Of a stretch of DNA of 64,000 bases, positions 55,783 through 64,000 are shown piece after piece. The first letter of the stretch is position 1. Every line of letters begins with the position of its first letter. The notes under the pieces are model-generated. The model had not been told where the DNA came from and searched no databases. It worked only from the letters and a program-made list of their open reading frames with translations. A program made the translations under genes and the position numbers. This DNA comes from Cylindrodendrum hubeiense (Eukaryota > Ascomycota > Sordariomycetes > Hypocreales > Nectriaceae), in the NCBI GenBank assembly GCA_014621425.1, contig JAANBB010000038.1, positions 1 to 64,000 of the forward strand, in the 5' to 3' direction.

Positions 55783-56992
55783 ATGCCAGATCTCAACTCG
55801 GTTCCCCCTTCACCACACCCCCTCGCGGCCTCCCGCCGCCAGTCGACCACCCAGATGGCCGCTCCGCCAGTGCCGACCTCACCGTCCCTCAACATCCTGC
55901 CCTCGAACCAGAACGCTGTGAACCATTCGCAGACATCCTCGCTGCCCTCGCCGCAGCTGACCGCCACCCAGCCGCCGGTGCCAGCTCCCGCGCACATGTT
56001 GGCCGCAGAGCACGGCGTTGGGCCTGGCCCTGGCCCTTTGCGACACCCTCGCCCGTTGACCGCAGCCGAGCTGCATCTCGAGCTGGAGAAGGAGCAGGAG
56101 GCTGTGGTAAGAAGCCCCATATTGCAGCATCGTGGCTTTGGCTCGATTTAGGCTAACAGGAAACCAGGTCAACCGCTTGACACGAGAGCTGTCCCTTCTC
56201 CGTGCCGCCCAGAACGCCTCGGTCGTCTCCAACACGTCTTCCACTTCGGCCGTCAACTCGGCTCACGATGCCGTCAACGAACAGTCCCTTCTGTCTGGAT
56301 CGGGCTTCTCCATCCCTACAGCCCGCCAACACCAACGCACCTCGTCCACCACGTCTCAGACCTTCGGCCAACCACCCCTGTCGTCTTCGTATGAGGCACG
56401 CATCCACGCCCCTCGCCCGATGCAAGCCACCTCTCTTTCACGACAGAACAGCTCCGCGTCTCGTCGGAGTCAGACAAACTCCCCAGGGCCGCAGAACTCC
56501 CTAGACCCGTCCAGCTATTTCCAGCACCAGAGAATCCCTCCACCAACATCTGTCCCAATGAGCTCGGTCGGCGCCACCCCCGGCAGCGGAAGCGTCAGCG
56601 AGCAGCTGAGTCCAGGCATGATGCCAGCAACGATGCGATACGAGGAAACACAGTTTTATAGACACGAGCTAGAAACGGCCAAGAGAGAGAACGAAGCCCT
56701 GAAGCGCCGTATCAGGGAGTTGGAGAGGCACGTCCGGCAGCGACGGGCTAGCGACGCGAGTCGCACCAGGAGCGACAGCGTCAGTACAACAGCCAGCCTG
56801 AACATCGCCCCGGCCGGGGGTGCGAGCATAGCCGGGCCGCGTGAGAGTAGTCTTGCCCGACCAGAGCGCGAGCGAATGACGAGCAGACACAGCATGATCA
56901 GTGTGGCCGGAAGCGTTGGTGTTGGTGTTCCGGATGATGAAGTCAAGGTTGGCGAGAGCGCCGCTAGTTCCGGGCTTCCGCACAACGCATGA
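55783..56992 (+). CDS. Ser/Pro-rich protein with coiled-coil segments
   Basis: Two exons (55783-56106 and 56168-56992) with a 61-bp intron give 382 residues. The N-terminal 90 residues are Pro/Ser-rich. A short helical segment (TAAELHLELEKEQEAVVNRL, continuing TRELSLLRAAQN) spans the splice junction and looks like a leucine-rich coiled coil. A long Ser/Gln/Pro-rich disordered stretch follows. Then a second, strongly charged coiled coil (HELETAKRENEALKRRIREL, then ERHVRQRRASD) and a Ser-rich tail complete it. The second coil has the heptads of a leucine zipper but no canonical bZIP basic region before it. Homologues are typically annotated as hypothetical fungal proteins. A scaffold or dimeric adaptor role is inference. 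Confidence 0.8.
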
Positions 56993-57528
56993 GGATAAAC
57001 TTGTCAAACCCTCCCCATGGGATAACTGAATACGGTGGATCGAGATGCCTTTTCATCAGGGCGAGTAGGAAACGAGTATGAGCTTACGATTAGGATTTCG
57101 GCAATGGCGTTAAGGAGCTTTCAAGAACAAGTCTAAAACGGATCGGGCAGTAACAAATAGGCATCTTTGGCCTGAGATTTTGCTCTGGGGCCTTCAATAA
57201 ATGAGATTTCACAACCTTGATCTGACAATGTTGGTGAGGCTGGCTCCCGATCCCATGCATGATGTGATTTATCACTCTGAATACTTCAACATCCAAACCT
57301 TCAATTATACGTGCTCTGACAACCTTGTCAACAGTCGGTCCCCGGACAGTCTAAAATTGAGAATCCAAGAGAACTTGTACGAAACAATGAGATAACAATC
57401 GTGACTGGACCACAAAGAAAGACGGCTGTCCCGCACCACTGCATCCTTGCCCCCTAATTGAATATGCCCACGAGACACTTCCTTTGCTGTCCCGGTACGC
57501 TGAATCCCCAATAATATCATAGAGCTAG
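56993..57528. other. Convergent 3' ends
   Basis: Spacer between two convergent coiled-coil genes; nothing recognised. Confidence 0.4.
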
Positions 57529-58191
57529 TCATGACTTCTTTGTATTACGCTCCGCTTCGCGTGGCTCTCTTCCTCTCGATGGCGATACTGGTGAAGCGAG
57601 GCCAGGGTTGTTGACGTCCTGAAGGCGGACATTGGCACTCAACAAGAGCGCCTCGAGCAGCTTCTCGATGAGTTGATCCCGAGTAGTGTTGTTTGCTCGA
57701 TCGAGAAGACTCCGGAATGTTTTCTTCTCGGGTAGTGAAGAAATCAGTTCGTAAGCGCTCCGCAGGGCGATGGAGAAGACCCAAGCCTCGCGTGTCTTGG
57801 CTCGAACAAGAGTGACGAGGTTGTCGACCTGGTCACGAAGTCTAGTGATGTCTCCTTCCATAGACTTTCTGAGGCCCTCGGAAATAGCTTGCTGCTTTCG
57901 TAGTTCTCGAAGATCGATCTCGACCTTGGCATGGACCTCCTCGATGGATTCATACAACAACTTCTGTTGTCCAAGCGCAGCATTCAGTTGGACGTTCTCC
58001 ACGATTTTCTCTTCCACCCTTGATTCATGTTCGTCAATCAGTCCTCGGAGTATCTTGATTTCGTCTCTGTCGTAGTCTTGGTGTAATAGTAAGTCTCTCA
58101 CTTCCGTCTGCTTCTCGTCGACAACTAGCCGCAGCGTGGTGACTTCACGCTCGAGGGACGCGACGCCCTCTGCTAGTGATGGGTTTGGCAT
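57529..58191 (-). CDS. Coiled-coil protein, unknown function
   Basis: An intact single-exon frame encodes 220 residues from the ATG at 58191 (MPNPSLAEGVASLEREVTTL). Residues ~10-135 are continuous heptad-rich helix with many Glu, Arg and Leu. A more globular helical segment follows (TREAWVFSIALRSAYELISS; QLIEKLLEALLLSANVRLQD). The tail is Ser/Pro/Arg-rich. There is no signal peptide or membrane span. It may be a structural or tethering protein; the family is not recognised. Confidence 0.75.
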   Translation of the reverse strand: MPNPSLAEGVASLEREVTTLRLVVDEKQTEVRDLLLHQDYDRDEIKILRGLIDEHESRVEEKIVENVQLNAALGQQKLLYESIEEVHAKVEIDLRELRKQQAISEGLRKSMEGDITRLRDQVDNLVTLVRAKTREAWVFSIALRSAYELISSLPEKKTFRSLLDRANNTTRDQLIEKLLEALLLSANVRLQDVNNPGLASPVSPSRGREPREAERNTKKS

Positions 58192-59163
58192 CTCGGAGGA
58201 GGTGATTGATCGAGCTCACAGAACAGTAAATCGCGTCAACGGAGCGAAAAGGGCCCGAGAGGCTGGGTCTGCAAGTAGCCGTTAGCAATCTGGCACGGGC
58301 TTGGTGGCTTGGACGACAACGTACCTGAATCGGCAGAATCCGCGGTAATCGATAGCCATAGCACTCAGTTTTCCGTGATCTGTGATGAGGGAGAGTTCGC
58401 GTGGCCACCGCGCGAGGCGAGTGCAGCTATTGGAAGAACCCCAGTGGGTTGACAGTGCCAGGCAGCTGCCCACTGAACGAGGAGAAATGACATACAGAAA
58501 GACACACAAGCAGACACACTGTGGTACTAACTTAGCCCTTTCGCAAGGCCACGAAATGGAAACTGTTTCAAGTTTATATATTCTCTTTAGAAGTGAATCA
58601 GCGTCTGTTATCTGTATATTCTGTATATACCGGCGATGAATCACAGTCTTGGTTTCGACTCTGTATAAATACCGCCGTATCCTTCTGTTTATTTCCAAGA
58701 GATGCATCACATCTTCATACTAGCACCAACTTTGGCCAAAGCCCCTTAAACAAGAGCAAAGACATATCGGTGCAGACCGTTAAAGAACCGCTATAATGAC
58801 AGCCGTCGTTGCTAACATCACATTCCGAGCCCCGCCTTCGCGACACCGACGCGACAGGATTGGCAACATAACATTTGTAGAGCTTCCTATTCAGTTTCGA
58901 AGCTTGAGAATGGACTACTATGAAGAGGCCTGGGAGAACGTTGTAGCTGCATGGGACGGCGGCATCAAAGTCCTTATCTGTCATCATGACCTTGCAAGCC
59001 AGCATCTCACTGAACACCATGTCGATATGCACTGCTCACTTGTTTCGGCATGCTTGAACCAAGAATTCGGATTGGGTTTGCCACCCACGTGTGTTGCCGT
59101 TCATGTTTGTTCCCATCATCAACCAGCATGCCCGAAACACCACGTTTGCTCACCTTGAAGTAG
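58192..59163. other. Upstream of the CmcJ-like gene; possible 5' exon
   Basis: A 120-codon plus-strand frame (58797-59158) starts MTAVVANITFRAPPSRH, in a position where the 5' exon of the oxygenase-like gene would be expected. I could not find a frame-compatible donor that joins it, and its later part does not resemble the family, so it is left unassigned. Confidence 0.35.
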
Positions 59164-59906
59164 ATCAACTTCTCGCCGACCCGATGGGGTGAGCAGCCAT
59201 CGTCAAGCTTCAAAGTTGGCAGAGCGGATGTTCGAACTAGTACCATAATGCCTTCTAACTTTGCCTATATCGGTGAGTTTGTGAACCCAAGTGTGTCCCA
59301 ATGAAGACTCATGTCTGAGTCGTCCATAGACCCCACCCCGCAGCGAGCAGAGGAACTCCTCAAGCGGTTTTACGGAGACCAAGGATATCAGTGCATCATG
59401 GATTCCCACAATAGATGGGAACTTATTGAGTATGATTTTGAAGATCTGAGCCGTGGGCGTTATGAGATCTAACGTCCGGCGCAGAGTCATCCACCCAATG
59501 TCACGTCCAATCAAAAACCACCCACATGTCCTTTGCGATCCGAGAACCGTACGTCACGAGGAGATAACAACTGTGGGTGATAATAGGGGGGGCATTTATC
59601 GTTCGTGGAGCAGGTATTTGTCACACAACAGAGAACAGCGGTGGTTTTATCTTGACAGCCAGGCACCATCCGAGATGCTGGTTCGGAAAGTTACCACCAG
59701 TGATCAAATCAATTATCCTGATCTTCAAGTTATAGGTGAGCCTTTAATAACGGGAGCTATTAACCTGTTTAGATGACTGAAACTTGACGTGCGCAGTCCC
59801 GATGGCAGTCCCGACCATTTCAGACGGACACGCCGAAGACGTGGTGATGATGTTATATGTCCTGTGGTTTCCAAATCGGGGGGCCCGAGGCACAAATTTG
59901 AGGTAG
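59164..59906 (+). pseudogene. CmcJ/NvfI-type oxygenase-like gene, 5' end unresolved
   Basis: No single frame shows this gene. Splicing 59164-59272, 59330-59429, 59485-59735 and 59797-59906 yields one continuous frame with phases 1, 2 and 1, all at GT-AG boundaries. It reads NFAYIDPTPQRAEELLKRFY, RWELIEVIHPMSRPIKNHPH, VLCDPRTV and EQRWFYLDSQAPSEMLVRKV. The order 'DxTPxxAE...RWxxI...RPIKxxxxxLCDxRTV...RWYYL..(M)xxDE' matches the CmcJ/GA4-desaturase-like family of fungal and bacterial non-haem iron proteins. Family members usually have HxD at the start of this block. Here the His position is Tyr (YID). With no clear start and an uncertain C-terminus, this is more likely a decaying copy than a working enzyme, but an intact gene with an unidentified first exon is possible. 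Confidence 0.5.
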
Positions 59907-60309
59907 GGAAGGGGACCATTGGATCGTATCGACTGGGGTTGATTTAGTGTATTACAACCCAAGGCAAAGAAAGGGTTTGAAACGAGGATGGTGGTAAAAT
60001 TGTTATTGCACAAAGTTCGCGAAGACTACGTCAAAGGCACCGTATGTTGCGGCTAGGCTTCAAGCTTACGTGTGGAAGTTACAGATAGGACTAGTTTTAG
60101 CTTCAATATTTAGTATTGATTTGGTTTGGTGTAAGCCTCAGCAAATTTCATGTTAGGAAGATTGGTTCTGCAGTTTCTTTAATCCGCCAGAATCGAATTC
60201 ATGTTTTGTAAACTAATTGAAATGGATCAATTCCATTTGACATGCCCACCCGTATCATCTTGGCCACCGCCAATACGGCATGCTTCAGTACATGTTTCTC
60301 GAATCGAGT
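59907..60309. other. Intergenic
   Basis: AT-rich spacer between convergent genes; nothing recognised. Confidence 0.4.
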
Positions 60310-62008
60310 CTAGTTCGCAGGTCGATTCATGATGACTCCCTGCGGATCCTTGGTCTCAGTATCACCCCAGGTAGCCTCCCAGCCATTGTCAGCAAGGTAA
60401 ACTTTCCAGGCTGCATCGTCGTCCTCCAGTCGTGTTGAGACATCTGGAATTACAAAGAACGCAATCAGAGCACCCAAGACGGCAAAGGCAGACCCGATAA
60501 GGAAAGCAGTCTGGTTTCCTTTCGAGGCATGTTCTTCATCGTAAGAATTGAGAATTGCAGTAAAGACTTGAGTGCCGATTGCGGCACCGGCCTTGGACCA
60601 AGCTGAAATGAAACCCAGCATCTGGCCACGAATCGAAGTTGGGAAACTCTCGGAGGCGAGCAGAACGACGGTACTATTTCAATGTTAGATACTTGATCCA
60701 TCCAAGTTCTTTTTCGGTGGGTCCTTACCTTCCAGGTCCAACTTCACCGAGGGTGAGGAAAACGCCGTACAGAACCACAAACAGCGGAAAGATACTCTGA
60801 ATTGGCCCCATAGCGCCGCCCAGTACAAAGCCGAGAATGGCTTGAAGTGAGAAGCCGAGGGCCATCGTCTGGCGGCGTCCAATTTTATCAGATAGGTATC
60901 CTCCTATGAAGGGACCCGGGATGTAGAAACAGTTAATAACCACTCCCCACCCTAAGTTCTTAACCAAGCTATCACCCACGTTGGCACGTGTCATGATGGT
61001 GGAGCTAAAGATACCAAATGGAATGGAGATCCAATTGTACAAGAACCAGGTAGAGGCTACTCCGATCAAAGGACGGTAATAACGCTTCAGAGCCAACTTG
61101 TACGGGACGCGCTGCTTTCGCATAGAAGACTTGCGGTATGCCGTGGCTACTGCCATGCGCAATCTGAACCAGAAAATCGCCAGAGGAGGAATAGCACCTA
61201 GGGCAAATGAAGTTCGCCAAACAATGCCATACTTCTCCTCCTTCTGGCCCACGCAGAGAAGTAGGAGTAGTGGGACCAAGCCACCCCAGACATAGCCCAG
61301 GGATGACGAGAGGTCTGCAAGCATGGCGAACATGAAACCACGTCGCTTGCGATACTTGCTACTCTCGTCCGTGGCCTCGGCAGCACCCGCGCCGGAGACT
61401 GGGTACTCGCCGCCAGCACCAACACCAGCAATACCGCGGGCAATGATGAGCATCCAGAAGAGGCCGGTAGGTGAGGTACCATTGGCGGCGGCAGACAAGG
61501 CGATTCCCAGAACCAGAAGGATCGTGGTAGCCACAGCTCCGGTCTTACGACCCAGCTGGTCGACAATGACACCGAAAAACAGCATGCCAATGATCATGCC
61601 AATCAGGAATGCATTGCTCAGGCGCGTGTAGATCGAGCTGGTTAGGGCATCTGGATAAATAATGGCCAGCAGCAGCTCGACATTGCCAATAACGGCAGCA
61701 TTGCTGGAGGGGAAATGTGAGCACTATTCCAGGATCAAGGTGACGAGAAATGGACAGTAGGAAATGGGTCATTCTTACTATCCATCAGAACCAATGGCCA
61801 GACCCGAAAACAGGATCATCAACCATACGGAGACTTTGCTGTAGTAGGTCTTGACGGGCTCGTCGATACTGCCCGTTTCGACGTCGGCCTCGCTCTTCTC
61901 AGCTGGGGACTTTTCATCCTTGCCAGTGTCGCTTTTGACAATCACATCGACATTTGGCAGGGCTTCCTTCGGCTCAATCACCAAGTCAGTCGTCGTATCA
62001 GCAGCCAT
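60310..62008 (-). CDS. MFS permease, Git1/Pho84-like
   Basis: Three exons (62008-61779, 61703-60729, 60673-60310) with introns of 75 and 55 bp give 522 residues starting MAADTTTDLVIEPKE. About 12 TM helices are visible. Sugar-porter/phosphate-permease-type motifs are present: FGVIVDQLGRKTGAV after TM2, GIAGVGAGGEYPVSGAGAAE in TM4-5, and GGYLSDKIGRRQTMA after TM8. The GGEYP segment and overall layout resemble glycerophosphodiester and phosphate permeases (yeast Git1 and Pho84) more than hexose carriers, but the substrate is not proven. It should sit in the plasma membrane. The hydrophilic N-terminus (~55 residues) is acidic. An in-frame ATG at 62026 would add six residues. The promoter is shared with the divergent peptidase gene and contains a 14-bp repeat. 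Confidence 0.9.
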
Positions 62009-62586
62009 TTCTGGGCAGATTTCCAAGGTGCATGAAGACTTGCAGGAATAAGAAATTCACAGAGGAGCGAGAGGCACAGAGCCTATTAACTCGCCGTTAT
62101 CATCCAGCTGCACGAGAACCCACAGAAACAGGCCTGCTATCCGCTGATATCTCGTCAAGGATACATCGGCAAAGATACATCGGCAAAGATACATCGGCCA
62201 AGATACATCGGTAAAGATACATCGGCGAAGATACAGGCTATTTAGCAGGGAAGTTTGGGCAGTTTAAAGCGAGACCTCTACTAGCATGGTAGAACTTCTC
62301 CACTTACAAGGGACGTCGTATGGCACATGGCCCACTGTCGTTATCTCTCCGCATACAAAGTAGAGGAACCCACCCACTTTCCCCTCACGACCATCGTTAC
62401 ACTGTGCTATACGGCCCACTGTCCCACTGTTGGATGGGGCACATTGTTACATTGATAACCAAGGAATGGGATTGGAACGATAGGCTGCAGGCGCATGGTA
62501 AGGTTGTCTCGGATGGAATACCTTTTCCTGTCGAGGCGCCGACTTCGCTCTGCTCGATTGAACCATCGTCTTACATCGCCGGCAAA
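62009..62586. promoter_or_regulatory. Divergent promoter between MFS permease and M24 peptidase
   Basis: A 578-bp region serves two genes transcribed in opposite directions. It holds the 14-bp repeat array at 62160-62236. No TATA box can be assigned with confidence. Confidence 0.4.
62160..62236. repeat. 14-bp tandem repeat GATACATCGGCAAA in shared promoter
   Basis: Five full units (62160, 62174, 62188, 62202, 62216) and a partial sixth, differing by one base or so each, lie 152-228 bp upstream of the MFS start and 350-430 bp upstream of the peptidase start. Each unit contains GATA, but in the context AGATAC or GGATAC, which does not fit the preferred HGATAR site of fungal GATA factors. Regulatory function is therefore speculative. 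Confidence 0.85.
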
Positions 62587-64000
62587 ATGAGCTCGACTAT
62601 CTTCGACAGCGAGAAGGGTCAATTGCTGCCCCAGCAGCCTCGCCCAACCCCCAGGCGCAGGTCGTCATCGCGATTTGCTACAGTTGCTGCTGTAGCTGTG
62701 ACATCGTTGCTATTTTTTGGCGGCATCCATCACCGTCGCTCGCATTCCGGCGTACTTGACGTGGCCAAAGTTCAACAGTGTTCTATCGACAACCTCAAGG
62801 CCGACCTTTCGTTTCTGGACAATGCCCCGCCTATTGAGGCCGAAGAGTTCCTCGAGCGACGTGATCGACTTGCCAAGGCCTTGGCCGTGAATGGCATTGA
62901 CGCCTTTGTCCTGGAGCCGGGTTACACGTTCCAGTAAGAACAACAATCTTGTCGTGACGATGGGTGGGAATTAACAGCGCTAGGTACTATGGAAACATTT
63001 CGCAGGTGGATTGGGAGCCTTGGGAGCCAGAGGAGCGCCCGTTCTTGATGCTCATCATCCCGGAGACTTCTGCCGATGGCGAGGTCGTGGCAAAGACGGC
63101 ATATCTTTCTCCGCACTTCGAAGAAGGCCGCGTCCGCATGCTGGGAATCCCCTCGCGAGAGGAGACTTTGGATATTGTCATCTGGGAGGAGCATTGGAAC
63201 CCCTACGAGACGCTGCTCAAGTCGAGGCTATTCGAGGGCAAGACTGACGCGAAGTTGATGGCCGATGAGGAGATCCGTGACTACATCGTACGCGGCCTCG
63301 AATCTGTCGGATTCGAGACGGTCGGCCTCTCCCCCGAAGCCGAGCTCGTGAGGCAGTTGAAGAGTCCCGCCGAAGCGGAGCTGCTCCGGGCCGTGAATAC
63401 CGGCACGGTGGTTGCTCTGAGAGCAATGCGGCCCTGCCTAGTTCCTGGGTTGACGGAGGACGAAGTCACTTCCATCCTCGACAACTCAATGCTGTCCATT
63501 GGCTTTAGCTTGTTCTTTAACATTGTTCTCTTCGAGGAGCACGGAGCGCTTCCCCACGGTGGTTTCGTCACCGGCGGCAAGAAGCTCACATACAACAGCA
63601 TGATTGTCATCGATGTGGGTGCACATTACCTGGGCTACTCGTCAGACATCTGCCGCAGTTTTCTTATCGATCAGCCTGAGGGGCAGCACAACGTTGCTCC
63701 TGATCCATTGCGGGAAGAGAAGGAGAGCGTTTGGCAAATCGTGCTGGAGGCGCAGTCGGCTGCCGCGGAGGCTTTCAAACACAACAACTCTGCGGCTAGC
63801 GTAGACATTGCGGCGCGGACTGTCATCGAGAATGCCGGGTATGGATACGGCTTCACGCATCGTCTGGGCCACGGCATTGGAATCAAGGCTCATGAGTCGC
63901 CCTACTTGAACAAGTGGAATAAGGACGTGCTCCTGAAGCCGGGAATGACCTTCACCAACGAGCCGGGTATTTACTTGGAGGGCAAGTTTGGTGTGAGACA
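62587..64000 (+). CDS. Membrane-anchored M24 peptidase (Xaa-Pro aminopeptidase-like), 3' truncated by window
   Basis: Exon 1 (62587-62933) and exon 2 (from 62984) are joined over a 50-bp intron; the gene runs off the window end. The N-terminus is basic (RPTPRRRSSSRF), followed by one hydrophobic segment (FATVAAVAVTSLLFFGG), giving a type II membrane protein or uncleaved signal anchor. A creatinase-type N-domain follows (NGIDAFVLEPGYTFQYYGNI). The pita-bread catalytic domain shows metal-binding residues in VIDVGAHYLGYSSDICRSF (two Asp), RLGHGIG (His) and TFTNEPGIY (Glu). The final Glu ligand lies beyond the window. M24 enzymes of this type remove N-terminal residues before proline or from short peptides. 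The location suggests a secretory or vacuolar compartment. The start ATG at 62587 precedes the anchor directly. Confidence 0.9.

Noticed and set aside
55783..56992. bZIP transcription factor
   Set aside because: A heptad coil is present, but the conserved basic region with NxxAAxxCR is absent; called coiled-coil protein instead.
58797..59158. 120-codon frame as the 5' exon of the CmcJ-like gene
   Set aside because: No donor gives a frame-compatible join, and its second half does not resemble the family; left unassigned.
62160..62229. Canonical GATA-factor binding array
   Set aside because: The core GATA is followed by C in all units, so the preferred HGATAR context is missing; kept only as a repeat.
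62160..62236. CRISPR-like array
   Set aside because: Units are directly adjacent 14-mers without spacers, in a eukaryotic promoter.

Overview
The window is nuclear DNA of a filamentous ascomycete, most likely a sordariomycete of the Hypocreales type. The evidence is: genes split by short introns (about 45-120 bp) with GTAAGT-like donors and CTAAC-like branch points; fungus-specific families (Zn2Cys6 regulator, fungal rhodopsin-domain membrane protein, Bud22, Vip1-like RNA-binding protein); tRNA-His genes with introns; and a repeat island whose base changes look like RIP. No bacterial operons, ribosome-binding sites, CRISPR arrays or viral genes are seen.

Layout. 1-3.3 kb: 3' end of a cytochrome P450, BUD22 on the minus strand, and a four-exon short-chain dehydrogenase. 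3.3-9.4 kb: about 6 kb with no supportable gene, rich in small tandem repeats and ending in a pyrimidine-rich leader. 9.4-10.4 kb: a mitochondrial oxoglutarate/malate-type carrier. 10.4-20.6 kb: a gene-poor island. It holds a large diverged inverted duplication (about 11.18-12.01 and 13.78-15.69 kb), two copies of a MITE family with 20-bp terminal inverted repeats, a broken reading frame, and three tRNA-His(GTG) genes. 20.6-26.2 kb: a TXNDC17-like thioredoxin-fold protein, an extended-SDR reductase (both minus) and RAD4/XPC with an apparent one-base frameshift near its 3' end. 28.6-33.5 kb: an intronless full-length ABCA-type transporter. 34-39.4 kb: a Cys-rich unknown protein, tRNA-Asp, a small multi-pass membrane protein and an eight-exon rhodopsin-domain membrane protein. 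39.4-43.6 kb: empty as far as I can read. 43.6-47.3 kb: a Zn2Cys6 regulator followed head-to-tail by a PLP decarboxylase/aminotransferase, a plausible small catabolic unit. 47.4-50.6 kb: two Cys-rich proteins, one with an F-box. 53-58.2 kb: a Vip1-like RRM protein, a 69-residue two-exon protein and two coiled-coil proteins. 59.2-59.9 kb: a CmcJ-type oxygenase-like gene, recognisable only after splicing and with an unresolved 5' end. 60.3-64 kb: an MFS permease and a divergently transcribed membrane-anchored M24 peptidase (cut by the window end), sharing a promoter that holds five copies of a 14-bp tandem repeat.

Most genes are independent housekeeping or accessory genes rather than one pathway. 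The best candidate functional pairing is the regulator and decarboxylase at 43.6-47.3 kb. The most unusual structure is the 10.4-20.6 kb island. Exon coordinates were worked out by hand from splice signals and reading-frame continuity. No alignment or database search was run, and family names rest on motif recognition.
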